A stretch of 64,000 nt of DNA from Mycobacterium simulans (GTDB lineage Bacteria > Actinomycetota > Actinomycetes > Mycobacteriales > Mycobacteriaceae), in NCBI RefSeq assembly GCF_900232995.1, contig NZ_OCVX01000003.1, positions 1,692,221 through 1,756,220 of the forward strand, in the 5' to 3' direction. Of the stretch, positions 38,979-51,114 are shown one piece after another. Within the stretch, counting starts at the first letter, position 1, and the number at the start of each line of letters is the position of its first letter. The notes beneath the pieces are model-generated. The model did not search any database. It was given only the letters and a program-made list of their open reading frames with translations, and had not been told where the DNA came from. The translations under genes were made by a program, and so were the position numbers.

Positions 38979-39800
38979 TGGCGTTGTCGGTGGGGGATGA
39001 CACCATGCGCGAATGGACTGGCGGTCTATCCGGGCGTCTATGTCCCGTCCGGCATCGAGTTGACGGCGGGCCAGCGGGCGCACGCAGCATGGTTGTGGTC
39101 GCGGCGGCGAGCCGTCGTTGCGGGCAATTCGGCGGCCGCGCTACTCGGCGCAAAGTGGGTAAATGGCTGGGCGCCAGCTGAATTGGTGCACGTCAACCGT
39201 CATCCGCCGCCGTTGATAACGGTGCATGCCGACACGTTGTTGGAGTCGGAAGTGATCGATGTCGGCGGTATTTCCGTGACCACCGCGGCCCGCGCTGCCT
39301 TCGACATCGGTCGACGTACGTCGCGGCTGCAGGCTGTGCAGCGCCTCGATGCGCTCGCGCACGCCACCGATGTCAAGATGCTCGACGTCGAGGTGCTCGC
39401 GGCCCAGCACCCTGGTGCCCGTGGAGTGCCCCGGCTGCTTGAGGTGCTTCCGCTGGTAGACGGTGGTGCGGAATCCCCGCCTGAGACCCGAACCCGGCTA
39501 GCGTTGATCGACGCCGGGTTTCCCGCAGCACGCACGCAGATCCCGATACTAGATCCGAGTGGATATCTCGTGGCCCGCGTCGATATGGGTTGGGAGGAAT
39601 GGCGCGTGGGCGTGGAATACGACGGGGCTCAACACTGGACCGACCCTCGGCAGCGCACCCGTGACATCGACCGCTGGGCCGAAGTTGCCGAATGCGGTTG
39701 GACGATCATCCGGGTTGGGAGCGACTTGCTCAGATACCGCCAGGGCACACTGATGCAACGGGTTGACGCGGCGCTTTCAGCCGCGGGCTGGCGGCCGTGA
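38952..39800 (+). CDS. AbiEi/DUF559-type nuclease-like protein, N-terminally truncated (copy A)
   Basis: Up to 282 residues. The C-terminal third has a Vsr-like PD-(D/E)xK nuclease pattern: Glu in ESPPETRTRL, Asp in VDMGWEEW, Glu in VGVEYDGAQHW, then GWTIIRV. The N-terminal part resembles the AbiEi-type winged-helix/linker region. Compared with its paralogue at 57163 it lacks the first ~30 residues, and the first codons of this frame are read out of the hairpin repeat. The ATG at 38997 is the first one outside the repeat. There is no room upstream for the missing part, since fadA6 ends at 38907. Position matches Rv3555c (function unknown). It may still be expressed, or be a decaying gene. Confidence 0.7.
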   Translation: MSCREIHTRWRCRWGMTPCANGLAVYPGVYVPSGIELTAGQRAHAAWLWSRRRAVVAGNSAAALLGAKWVNGWAPAELVHVNRHPPPLITVHADTLLESEVIDVGGISVTTAARAAFDIGRRTSRLQAVQRLDALAHATDVKMLDVEVLAAQHPGARGVPRLLEVLPLVDGGAESPPETRTRLALIDAGFPAARTQIPILDPSGYLVARVDMGWEEWRVGVEYDGAQHWTDPRQRTRDIDRWAEVAECGWTIIRVGSDLLRYRQGTLMQRVDAALSAAGWRP

Positions 39801-39802
39801 TC

Positions 39803-39866
39803 GCGCCGAGACTGAACCACGCGACGATGAATCAGCGTGTCGCGTCGTGAGATTCACACTCGGCGC
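39803..39866. repeat. Hairpin repeat A2, right of gene A
   Basis: Begins 2 bp after the stop of gene A. Outer GCGCCGAG (39803-39810) pairs with CTCGGCGC (39859-39866); the left arm has drifted. 39828-39863 is a direct repeat of 38943-38978 (two differences). It also lies at the convergent end with nrdF1. Confidence 0.8.
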
Positions 39867-39874
39867 CCGTTCAG

Positions 39875-40906
<1,032 letters not shown>

Positions 40907-40934
40907 TTAATGTGGGTGTCCTACATCAACTGGC

Positions 40935-42953
40935 TCAGGCGTCAAAGTCCACGGCCACAAATGGTGTAGTCGGGTGTGACTGACAGGTCAGGATGTAGCC
41001 GGCGTCGAGTTCGGCCTGGCCCAGGGCGAAGTTGTGGTCCATCTCCACGTTGCCGTCGACGAGTTTGGCCCGGCACGTGCCGCACGCACCGCCCATGCAC
41101 GCGTAGGGCGCATCGGCGCGAAGCTGCAGCGCGCCTTCCAGAATCGAGTCGCCGGGCAGCAGATCGAACGTCGCCTTCTCGCCTGACAATGTCATGGTGA
41201 CGGTTGCCGCCTCATACGAACTTTCGGCGGCCGGCGCCGTCTGGTAGCCGTAGAACAGCTCCAGATGAATGCGCTCGGGGTCCACGCAGTGCTCGAGCAG
41301 CATCTCGCGCGCCGTGGTGGTCATCGCCAGCGGACCGCAGATGAACCACTCGTCCACGTTGTCAGGCGGCAGGCTGCCGGTCAGCCATGTGTTGAGCTTT
41401 TCCCGGTCGATCCGGCCGCGCAGTTCGGGAGTGTGCAACGGCTCGCTGGACAGCACATGCAGGATCTCCAGCCGGTCGGCATACCGAGACTCGAGACGGT
41501 CGAGTTCGGCCCGAAACATCGTCGACTCCTTGGTGCGGTTGCCGTAGATCAGCGTGAACCGGCTTTCGGTCTCGATCTCGAGCGTGGTCGCCAGGATGGA
41601 CAGCACCGGTGTGATCCCGCTGCCGGCTACCAGGCCCACGTAGTGCTTGCGGTTCAGCGGATTCAGTGGGGTTCCGAACCTGCCGGTCGGAGTCATGAGC
41701 TCAAGTACGTCGCCGGCTTTGAGGTCGGTGGCCACAAATGTCGAAAACGCGCCGCCGGGAATGTGTTTGACCGCGATGCGCAACTGGGCGCGGGTGGCCG
41801 GCGCGCAGATCGAGTAGTTGCGTCGGATGCCTTGGCCGCCAAGGTCGGTACGGACCGTGACGTGCTGGCCCGGATCGAAACGAAACGCGTCCTGCAGCGC
41901 CTCCGGGACCGCGAAGGTGACCAGGGTGCTGTCGGCGGTAATGGGATCCACCGAGGCGACCGGGATGCGGTGCAAAACCGCGTGTGGCGAGCTTGATCTG
42001 ACCGGCATCCGCACCGGCAACAGTCGCGCGAGCCTGCCGTTCAGCTCCTTCCACTCGCGGAACTCGTCCGGATTCAGTTGGTGGCCAAAGACTGTGGAGA
42101 TCGCGGCATTGCGCTCCAGATATGCCTCCTCGTTGCGCTGCCACGTCCGCAGGTATCGGTAGAACGGCACCGAGGGATGCAGATGGTGCACCAGGTGGTA
42201 GTTCTGCGACAGCAGAACCGGCGTGAACAGCCACTCCGCGCCGACGCGGTTGCGGGTCGCGCGGTAGCGGTTGGTGCGCTGGGTGTCTGCCAGCCCGTGG
42301 TGGGGCAGCCAGTCGAACCACCAGGCCAGGACGGTGGCTCCGATGCGCTGCGGAATCAGGAAGACCACCGCCAGCGTCCAGAGGTTTCCGGTGACGATCG
42401 CTACGGTCAGGCCGGTGACGCTCAGGGTGAGCAGCAACAACGTCTCGGCAACCTCTTTGACGGGTCGGCTGCGCGCACGGGGTAGGTAGTACTTCAGGTA
42501 GAAGTACTCGACCAGCGACCAGCGCAGCGGCAGCTGCCACCACTTGCCGTGCGAGGCGAAGGTGTCCGGGTCTTGGTCGTCGTCGTTGGCATGGCGGTGA
42601 TGCTGAATGTGGATGTACCCGAACGACGGGAACGCGACCACGGGCCCGACGAAAAGCCACGCCAGCCGCCCGAACAGCCCGTTCACCCAGCGGGTGGAGC
42701 TGATCGAATAGTGCGAGGCGTCGTGGACGACGGTGAACATCACAAACGTCACCGCGGCGTTGACCGGGATCGTGACCCATACCGGCGCCCATCCGCTGAT
42801 ATAGCCGGTTGTCGACAGGACGAATGCGGTCAATGCCGCGAGGAAGATCCCGACGGTGGGTAGCGCGATTCTGGGTACCGCCTCACCGGGATCGGGCAGC
42901 GCGTGGTGCGCGGACGCGTCCGGAGCCGCTTCGTGCATCTCGATGGTCGACAT
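40935..42953 (-). CDS. fdxB: Fatty-acid-desaturase/ferredoxin-reductase fusion FdxB
   Basis: 672 residues in two parts. The N-terminal ~330 residues form a membrane desaturase/hydroxylase domain with hydrophobic segments and the His clusters HDASHYS, HIQHHRHAND and HLVHHLHP that hold a diiron centre. The C-terminal half is a ferredoxin-NAD reductase: RRNYSICAP (FAD), GSGITPVLSI (NAD), then a plant-type 2Fe-2S domain with CMGGACGTCRAKL and a distal Cys. The fusion should be a self-sufficient oxygenase or desaturase; the substrate is unknown. Matches Rv3554. The C-terminal reductase resembles KshB in layout. Confidence 0.93.
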   Translation of the reverse strand: MSTIEMHEAAPDASAHHALPDPGEAVPRIALPTVGIFLAALTAFVLSTTGYISGWAPVWVTIPVNAAVTFVMFTVVHDASHYSISSTRWVNGLFGRLAWLFVGPVVAFPSFGYIHIQHHRHANDDDQDPDTFASHGKWWQLPLRWSLVEYFYLKYYLPRARSRPVKEVAETLLLLTLSVTGLTVAIVTGNLWTLAVVFLIPQRIGATVLAWWFDWLPHHGLADTQRTNRYRATRNRVGAEWLFTPVLLSQNYHLVHHLHPSVPFYRYLRTWQRNEEAYLERNAAISTVFGHQLNPDEFREWKELNGRLARLLPVRMPVRSSSPHAVLHRIPVASVDPITADSTLVTFAVPEALQDAFRFDPGQHVTVRTDLGGQGIRRNYSICAPATRAQLRIAVKHIPGGAFSTFVATDLKAGDVLELMTPTGRFGTPLNPLNRKHYVGLVAGSGITPVLSILATTLEIETESRFTLIYGNRTKESTMFRAELDRLESRYADRLEILHVLSSEPLHTPELRGRIDREKLNTWLTGSLPPDNVDEWFICGPLAMTTTAREMLLEHCVDPERIHLELFYGYQTAPAAESSYEAATVTMTLSGEKATFDLLPGDSILEGALQLRADAPYACMGGACGTCRAKLVDGNVEMDHNFALGQAELDAGYILTCQSHPTTPFVAVDFDA

Positions 42954-43038
42954 AGCTGGTACAGCCTAATGGGCATGCGTCAACTACTCCATCGGCGTTG
43001 ATGCGACGGCTTGACACTCGACGGTGCATCATGTCGGC

Positions 43039-43488
43039 ATGTCGCCGCGTGTCCAATTTCTTGTCAGCATCGGGTATCAGGGAAGGACAGTCGACGAGTT
43101 GGTACGCCACCTGATCGACAACGATGTCGACGTACTCGTCGACGTCAGGCTCACTCCCGTGTCGCGTAAGCCGGGGTTATCGAAGCGCCAGCTCTCCGCG
43201 GCAGTTGCCGCAGCGGGAATCGAGTACGTCCATCACCGCGCCCTCGGCAATCCACGGGACAATCGCGACGGATTCCGCGCCGGTGATCTGGAGAGCGTCG
43301 CACGGTTCCGAGACGCCGTCCTATCAACCGACGACGCACAGCGCGCGATTTCTCAAGTGGTCGAATTGCTCGAAGGCGGGGTCGTGGCGTTGTTGTGCTT
43401 TGAGCGCGAACAGGCGGAATGTCATCGACATCTCGTCGTCGAGCATGTCCAACGTCGTGTGCCGAAAGTGTCGGTCGTCGAGGTCTAA
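43039..43488 (+). CDS. DUF488-family protein
   Basis: About 149 residues from the ATG at 43039 (a GTG 15 bp earlier is possible). DUF488 pattern: SIGYQGRTVDELVRHL, VDVLVDVRLTPVSRKPGLSK, YVHHRALGNPRDNR, and the C-terminal ALLCFEREQAECHRHLV with a conserved Cys-His pair. The function of the family is not established. Divergent from fdxB and convergent with ipdC (13-bp gap). I do not recall a gene at this spot in H37Rv, so it looks like an accessory insertion. Confidence 0.82.
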   Translation: MSPRVQFLVSIGYQGRTVDELVRHLIDNDVDVLVDVRLTPVSRKPGLSKRQLSAAVAAAGIEYVHHRALGNPRDNRDGFRAGDLESVARFRDAVLSTDDAQRAISQVVELLEGGVVALLCFEREQAECHRHLVVEHVQRRVPKVSVVEV

Positions 43489-43501
43489 TCGGCTCGGTTG
43501 G

Positions 43502-44572
43502 TCAGTCGACCACCAGCGCTGACGCGGCCCGTAGGTGGGTGATCGCGTCGCGGACAATCGACTCGATGAGTTCGGCGCACGACGGCAGGTCGTCGAGGAT
43601 GCCGGCCACCTGGCCCGACGCCAGCACCCCGGCCTCCGTGTTGCCGTCAACTAGCCCGGCCTTAAGCAGCATTGGGGTGTTCGCGGCCATCACCACCTGT
43701 GACCAGGTCAGTTCCTTGCCGTGGCGCATGGCAAGGCCGTCCCGGATCATCGAGCGCCAGGTCATCTGCGACATCTGCTTGAATTTCGCGGCATTGCGCA
43801 CGGCTGCAGTGAAACCCCTTGCTCGAGAACCGGTTTCCAACTTCTCCACCAGTCCGGTGCGTAGCACCCGGTGCGGCATGCCGTCGACGCGGGTGGTGAC
43901 CACCGTGCCGTCCAGGGCCGCCTCCAAGTAGCGCCGCTTGACGGCGTCCGGCACGGTGGAGTCCGAGGTAAGCAGAAACCGGGTGCCCATCGCGCCGCCG
44001 GCCGCCCCATAGGACAGGGCCGCGGCAAGGCCACGGCCGTCGAAGAAGCCACCCGCCGCGATTACCGGGATGCCGCTGCCCTTGACGGCGTCTAGCACCG
44101 ACGGCAGCAGCAGCGTCGTGGCGACGGGCCCGGTGTGGCCGCCACCTTCGCCGCCCTGCACGATCATTGCGTCGGCGCCCCAGCTGGCGACCTTGCGCGC
44201 ATGCTTCGCGGCGCCGATCGACGGAATGACCACGGCACCAGCCGCTTTCAGCCGGGCTATCAGCTCCTGGTTGGGCGCCAGTGCGAACGAGGCCACCCTC
44301 ACGCCCTCGCGGATCATGAGCTCGACGCGGTCGCCGGCGTCGGCGGCGTCGGCGCGGATGTTCACCCCGAATGGCTTGTCGGTCGCTGCCTTGACCTTCT
44401 TGATGGCCGTCGCCAACTCGTCGAGCGTCATAGTGGCAGAGGCCAGGATGCCAAGCCCGCCCGCGTTGGCCGTCGCCGACACCAGCCGGGCGCCGGCTAC
44501 CCAGCCCATCCCGGTTTGCACCACCGGGTGCTCGACGCCGACCAGCTCGGTTAGCGGTGTCTTAAGCTTCAC
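43502..44572 (-). CDS. ipdC: Nitronate-monooxygenase-like flavoprotein IpdC
   Basis: 356 residues, TIM-barrel FMN enzyme of the NMO/2-nitropropane dioxygenase family (Rv3553). Marks: VVQTGMGWVAGARL near the start, VQGGEGGGHTGPVATTLLLP, IPVIAAGGFFDGRGLAAALSYGA (phosphate-binding loop), GTRFLLTSDS. In the HIP pathway IpdC acts on a ring C/D CoA intermediate. GTG start overlaps the ipdB stop by one base. End of echA20-ipdA-ipdB-ipdC. Confidence 0.94.
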   Translation of the reverse strand: MKLKTPLTELVGVEHPVVQTGMGWVAGARLVSATANAGGLGILASATMTLDELATAIKKVKAATDKPFGVNIRADAADAGDRVELMIREGVRVASFALAPNQELIARLKAAGAVVIPSIGAAKHARKVASWGADAMIVQGGEGGGHTGPVATTLLLPSVLDAVKGSGIPVIAAGGFFDGRGLAAALSYGAAGGAMGTRFLLTSDSTVPDAVKRRYLEAALDGTVVTTRVDGMPHRVLRTGLVEKLETGSRARGFTAAVRNAAKFKQMSQMTWRSMIRDGLAMRHGKELTWSQVVMAANTPMLLKAGLVDGNTEAGVLASGQVAGILDDLPSCAELIESIVRDAITHLRAASALVVD

Positions 44573-45308
44573 TACCGGATCTCTCTGTCGCGCAGCGCTT
44601 TCGGATCGATGACCTCGCGGATCAAGTGCAGTTCATCCTCCGTCGGCAGCCTGGTCTCGCAGGCTTCGCCGAGTCCGTGCACCTCGAATGAGGTGGCCTC
44701 GCGGACATCGTCGGGCGATACGCCGGGGTGCAGGCTCAGGGCCCGCATGGTGTGGTCCGGGCCGCCGAAGTCGAACACGCCGAGGTTGGACACGACCCGG
44801 TAGACGTTGACGAACCGGAACGCCGGATTGTCAGGGGCGACCTTGTCGTAGCCGATGCCCGAGACTATGTCGACGGTCTCGGTGAACACTCGCTTGGAAT
44901 GGTTGCCGACCCAGTAGCTGGTCGCGTGGTTAATGGTGTTGCCGGGTGAGCCGCGGACGCCGAACATCTGGCGGGTCGGCTGTTGCAGCGGCCCGAACGC
45001 AGAGATGTTCTGATTGCCATGGCGGTCAACCTGATTGGCGCCCATCACCACATGCCGCCGCCCCCAGGCCAGAGTCTCGAACACCCGGCCAAACGGCATC
45101 CAGCCCTCGATGGCTCCCGTCTTACCCAACGCTGGGGTATCCGCCAGCAGCTGGGCCTCACCGTCGGTCAGCAAGATGTTGGGGGAGAAGGTGAGACGTG
45201 CCAGCCGGGCTCCAACGGAAGCCATGTTGGTCATCGGACTGATCATGATTTCGCCCGCGTCCCGGAATAATTCGGCGCAAGCGACCGCGCACACCTCGGC
45301 TCGGGTGA

Positions 45309-45312
<4 letters not shown>
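44572..45312 (-). CDS. ipdB: CoA-transferase-like hydrolase subunit IpdB
   Basis: 246 residues, beta subunit of the IpdAB heterodimer, a class I CoA-transferase-fold enzyme that works as the hydrolase opening steroid ring C (COCHEA-CoA). Motifs: FSPNILLTDGEAQLL, HVVMGANQVDRHGNQNISAFG, GSPGNTINHATSYWVGNH. GTG start overlaps the ipdA stop as GTGA, so the two subunits are translationally coupled. Matches Rv3552. Confidence 0.95.
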
Positions 45313-46189
<877 letters not shown>

Positions 46190-46190
<1 letters not shown>

Positions 46191-46933
46191 TATGACTTCT
46201 TCACGAACGCGTCGCGGTGCTCGTCGGCGACCCCGGCGAGGTTGAGCTCGAACGTAAAGCCTTGCTCCATGCGATAACTCGAGTTGACCCGTTGCACATC
46301 GATAAAGTTGAGCGCTTCCTTGGCGGCGCGGATGACCCGGGTGTCCTTGGCGGCAATGTCGCGCGCCACTCGTAGCGCGGCTTCGTCGAGCTCGGCACGG
46401 GGGACCACCTCATGTACCGAGCCGAAATGCTGCAGGGTGGCCGCATCCACGGTGGCCGCTGTGAAGAAAAGCCGTCGCATCATGTGTTGCGGTACCAACC
46501 GGGAGAGGTGGGTTGCCGCACCGAGTGCGCCGCGCTCCACCTCCGGTAGCCCGAAGGTGGCGTCGTTGGAGGCCACGATGACATCGGAGTTGCCGACCAG
46601 CCCGATGCCCCCGCCCACGCAGAATCCGTTCACCGCGGCGATCACCGGCACCGCGCATTCATAGACCGCGCGGAACGCGGCGAAGCAGCCGCGGTTGGCG
46701 TCGATAAGGGCCGTAAACCCTTGAGTACGTTGCATCTCTTTGATGTCTACGCCCGCGTTGAAGCCGCGGCCCTCGGCCCGCAGGATCACCGCGCGGGTAT
46801 CGGGATTGGCGCCTGCCGCCGTCACGGCGTCGGCGAGTTCGAACCAGCCTTTTGAGGGGATGGCGTTGACGGGCGGGTAGTCGACGGTGACCGCGACTAT
46901 GCCCGGTTCGGGGTTGGTGGAGGTGATCGTCAT
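46190..46933 (-). CDS. echA20: Crotonase-fold ring hydrolase EchA20
   Basis: 247 residues, same as Rv3550. Enoyl-CoA hydratase/isomerase fold with GRGFNAGVDIKEMQ and NGFCVGGGIGLVGNSDV (oxyanion loop). In the HIP pathway EchA20 hydrolytically opens ring D, the step before IpdAB. First gene of the operon, immediately downstream of the KstR2 site. Confidence 0.95.
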
Positions 46934-46964
46934 GGTACTTCCCTATAGGCGGACCGACTACCGA

Positions 46965-46978
46965 AGCAAGCACTTGCT
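46965..46978. promoter_or_regulatory. KstR2 operator, echA20/Rv3549c gap
   Basis: AGCAAGCACTTGCT, perfect AnCAAGnnCTTGnT and a complete palindrome except the central pair. It lies in the 60-bp divergent gap and should control both directions. Confidence 0.9.
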
Positions 46979-46993
46979 TGGTACACTACCACA

Positions 46994-47785
46994 GTGATCA
47001 GCGCGGGATCAGAACCCCTATCCGGAGGAGCCATCAATCTCGGGCTCACGGGACGAGTGGTATTGGTGACCGGCGGAGTTCGCGGGGTGGGCGCCGGCAT
47101 TAGCTCGGTCTTCGCTGAGCAGGGGGCAACCGTAATTACTTGTGCCAGAAGAGCTGTCGATGGATTGCCGTACGAATTCCACGCCTGCGACATCCGCGAT
47201 GAGGATTCCGTCGAGCGGCTGATCGGCACGATCCAGGAGCGGCATGGTCGTCTCGACGTCTTGGTGAACAACGCTGGCGGATCGCCGTACGCCCTGGCCG
47301 CCGAGGCCACACACAATTTTCATCGCAAGATCGTGGAGCTGAATGTGCTTGCACCGCTGCTGGTTTCACAGCACGCGTACACAATGATGAAAACACAGCC
47401 GGGCGGCGGCGCGATTGTCAACATTTGCAGCCTCAGCGGTCGCCGGCCCACTCCCGGCACGGCCGCCTATGGTATGGCCAAGGCGGGCTTCGAAAACCTG
47501 ACGACCACACTTGCGGTCGAATGGGCTCCTAAAATCCGGGTCAACGCGGTGGTGGTTGGCATGGTGGAAACCGAACAGTCCGAACTGTTCTACGGTGACG
47601 CCGAGTCGATCGCCCGGGTGGCTGCCACCGTGCCATTGGGTCGGTTGGCGAAACCCGCCGATATTGGCTGGGCCGCAGCGTTTTTGGCTTCCGACGTGGC
47701 CTCATATATCAGCGGAGCCACGCTAGAGGTGCACGGTGGCGGTGAGCCGCCGCCGTATCTGGCTGCCTCGAGCGCCAACAAGTAA
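46994..47785 (+). CDS. SDR dehydrogenase, Rv3549c ortholog
   Basis: 263 residues, short-chain dehydrogenase: VLVTGGVRGVGAGIS (nucleotide loop), VLVNNAGGSPYAL, catalytic Ser in ICSLSGRRPTPG and YGMAK as YxxxK. Under the KstR2 site, followed by a second SDR gene 22 bp later. In M. tuberculosis it belongs to the KstR2 regulon; the exact substrate in HIP degradation is unassigned here. The GTG at 46994 is close to the operator, so a short or absent leader is likely. Confidence 0.92.
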   Translation: MISAGSEPLSGGAINLGLTGRVVLVTGGVRGVGAGISSVFAEQGATVITCARRAVDGLPYEFHACDIRDEDSVERLIGTIQERHGRLDVLVNNAGGSPYALAAEATHNFHRKIVELNVLAPLLVSQHAYTMMKTQPGGGAIVNICSLSGRRPTPGTAAYGMAKAGFENLTTTLAVEWAPKIRVNAVVVGMVETEQSELFYGDAESIARVAATVPLGRLAKPADIGWAAAFLASDVASYISGATLEVHGGGEPPPYLAASSANK

Positions 47786-47807
47786 GCGAGAAAAAGGAGA
47801 AGCGGGA

Positions 47808-48722
47808 ATGGGCTTGGTGGACGGCCGGGTCGTCATTATTACCGGAGCGGGACGCGGCATTGGACGCGCCCACGCCTTGGCGTTCGCCGCGGAGGGAGCG
47901 CGCATGGTGGTCAACGACATCGGCGTGGGGCTGGACGGGTCCGCCGGCGAAAGCCCGGCACAGCAGGTGGTCGATGAGATCACCGCGGCCGGCGGGGAGG
48001 CTATCGCAAACGGCGACGATATCGCCGACTGGTCGGGCGCTGAGAGCCTGATCGAGACGGCAATCAAGGCCTTCGGGCGCCTTGACGTGCTGGTGAACAA
48101 CGCCGGTTTCATCCGCGACCGAATGTTGGCCAACACCAGCGAAAGTGAATGGGACGCAGTCATCCGCGTTCACCTCAAGGGACACTTCGCGACATTGCGC
48201 CACGCCGCCGGATACTGGCGGCGCCAGGTCAAATCCGGTGCCGCCGGCGCCGATGACCTCAATGCGCGGATCATCAACACCAGCTCGGCCGCTGGCCTGC
48301 AGGGCAGCGTCGGGCAGGGCAACTATTCGGCGGCCAAGGCCGGCATCGCCGCGCTGACCTTGGTCGGCGCCGCCGAATTGGGTCGCTACGGAATCACCGT
48401 CAATGCCATCGCGCCGGCGGCCCGTACCCGGATGACCGAAGCGGTGTTCGCCGAAACCATGGCTGCACCCATAGATGGGGGATTCGACGCGATGGCGCCG
48501 GAGAACATCTCTCCGTTGGTTGTGTGGCTCGGCAGCACCGAATCTCGTGACGTCACCGGCAAGATGTTCGAGGTCGAAGGCGGTCTGATCCGGGTCGCCG
48601 AGGGCTGGGCGCATGGTCCGCAGATCGACAAGGGCGCGAAATGGGATCCCGTCGAGTTGGGGCCCGTCGTCACCGATCTGCTGGCCAAGTCACGCAAGCC
48701 GGTCCCCGTTTACGGGGCATAG
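47808..48722 (+). CDS. SDR dehydrogenase, Rv3548c ortholog
   Basis: 304 residues, same length as Rv3548c. Multifunctional-enzyme-type SDR: IITGAGRGIGRAHALAF, VLVNNAGFIRDRML, INTSSAAGLQGS with YSAAK (NYSAAKAG). The NxGxxRDR feature is common in peroxisomal-type hydroxyacyl-CoA dehydrogenases, so a CoA-bound substrate is likely. ATG at 47808 with AAAGGAGA upstream. Ends at a perfect hairpin. Confidence 0.92.
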   Translation: MGLVDGRVVIITGAGRGIGRAHALAFAAEGARMVVNDIGVGLDGSAGESPAQQVVDEITAAGGEAIANGDDIADWSGAESLIETAIKAFGRLDVLVNNAGFIRDRMLANTSESEWDAVIRVHLKGHFATLRHAAGYWRRQVKSGAAGADDLNARIINTSSAAGLQGSVGQGNYSAAKAGIAALTLVGAAELGRYGITVNAIAPAARTRMTEAVFAETMAAPIDGGFDAMAPENISPLVVWLGSTESRDVTGKMFEVEGGLIRVAEGWAHGPQIDKGAKWDPVELGPVVTDLLAKSRKPVPVYGA

Positions 48723-48727
48723 CCGAC

Positions 48728-48792
48728 TCGCCGAACGTGCACGTACTGCGAGATTTTCGCCCGAATCTGCGCAGTGGTTGCACGTTCGGCGA
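48728..48792. repeat. Hairpin between convergent Rv3548c-like gene and ddn
   Basis: TCGCCGAACGTGCA (48728-48741) and TGCACGTTCGGCGA (48779-48792) are perfect 14-bp arms. The loop contains a further pair (ACTGCG / CGCAGT). It can serve as a bidirectional terminator. It shares size and CGCCGA ends with the hairpins at 557 and 39803. Confidence 0.7.
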
Positions 48793-48793
48793 C

Positions 48794-49258
<465 letters not shown>

Positions 49259-49267
49259 CTATGATCT

Positions 49268-49398
49268 GGGCTGGTGCTGAATTGCCCGGCTTCTCCTCAC
49301 CCCGCTTCGCGGGCTGCATCGTCGCCGGGCTGGTGCTGAATTGCCCGGCTTCTCCTCACCCCGCTTCGCGGGCTGCATCGTCGCCGGGCTGGTGCTGA
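49268..49398. repeat. MIRU-like tandem repeat, 59-bp unit, upstream of ddn
   Basis: CTGGTGCTGA occurs at 49271, 49330 and 49389, giving an exact 59-bp period: two full units and a partial third. Each unit holds CCCGCTTCGCGGG and, on the minus strand, GTGAGGAG. The look is that of a mycobacterial interspersed repetitive unit. The array also encodes the C-terminus of the gene ending at 49356. Confidence 0.85.
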
Positions 49399-49787
49399 AT
49401 AAATGGACGGAAGCGAACCCTGATGTGATGGATCTCAGCCCTTCCACTGGGACTATGTGCGGGAATCACAAAGGTTTCGTTAACCCGTGAGGCGATCCGG
49501 CGGCGGCCGAACACTGCCTTGGTCAGCACGTCGTAGGACGCGTGCACCGCATCGCCGACGATGCGATACCGCGGTGGCGTCGTATCGGCGATGACTCGGT
49601 ACTGGGGTCCGCGATTGAGGCTGCGACGCAGGTGGTTTCCGGAGAACCCGTTTTTGACGCCCTGCTCGATCCGGGTGCAGTCGGCCGCGAACGGCACGGT
49701 GTCACCGTCATGGCTGACCAGCGCATCGATGTAAGCCTGCGCCGCGGCGATGCGGCTCTCTTCAGATACAGGCTGGGTGACGACCAC
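49356..49787 (-). CDS. Small SnoaL/NTF2-like protein
   Basis: 143 residues: AAAQAYIDALVSHDGDTVPFAADCTRIEQG (given here only in outline) is the start of an NTF2-like/DUF8021-type domain, followed by YRVIADTTPPRYRIVGD and FGRRRIASRVNETFVIP, a strand-rich half. No catalytic assignment. GTG start at 49787 just after the fadA5 stop (3 bp), so it is cotranscribed with fadA5. Its last dozen residues (HQPGDDAAREAG) are encoded by the tandem repeat, so the natural C-terminus has been replaced or extended. Confidence 0.75.
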   Translation of the reverse strand: MVVTQPVSEESRIAAAQAYIDALVSHDGDTVPFAADCTRIEQGVKNGFSGNHLRRSLNRGPQYRVIADTTPPRYRIVGDAVHASYDVLTKAVFGRRRIASRVNETFVIPAHSPSGRAEIHHIRVRFRPFIQHQPGDDAAREAG

Positions 49788-49790
49788 TGG

Positions 49791-50963
<1,173 letters not shown>

Positions 50964-50964
50964 C

Positions 50965-50978
50965 TAGAACACGTTTCA
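50965..50978. promoter_or_regulatory. KstR operator, fadA5/cyp125 gap
   Basis: TAGAACACGTTTCA, perfect TnnAACnnGTTnnA, 11 bp from the fadA5 ATG in the 160-bp divergent gap. It probably controls fadA5 and the cyp125 operon. Confidence 0.88.
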
Positions 50979-51051
50979 TTACTATGACAAGCAACGATAC
51001 TCCGATGCCTTTTGTCTGCGGTGAAGGCATGTTTTACTGGCATCAGAGCAT

Positions 51052-51068
51052 CACTAGGACAGCTAGTG
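51052..51068. promoter_or_regulatory. Palindrome upstream of cyp125
   Basis: CACTAG-GACAG-CTAGTG is a perfect 6-5-6 inverted repeat 47 bp before the cyp125 GTG. It does not match KstR. It could be an operator for another factor or part of the promoter. Confidence 0.35.
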
Positions 51069-51114
51069 TCCAGAGACCTGCCGGTCAGCGAGGACTGTAG
51101 TAAGGAGTAGTAGC

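Noticed and set aside
49268..49398. Possible CRISPR array
   Set aside because: Units are contiguous 59-bp tandem copies without spacers, and no cas genes are near; same for 61503-61618.
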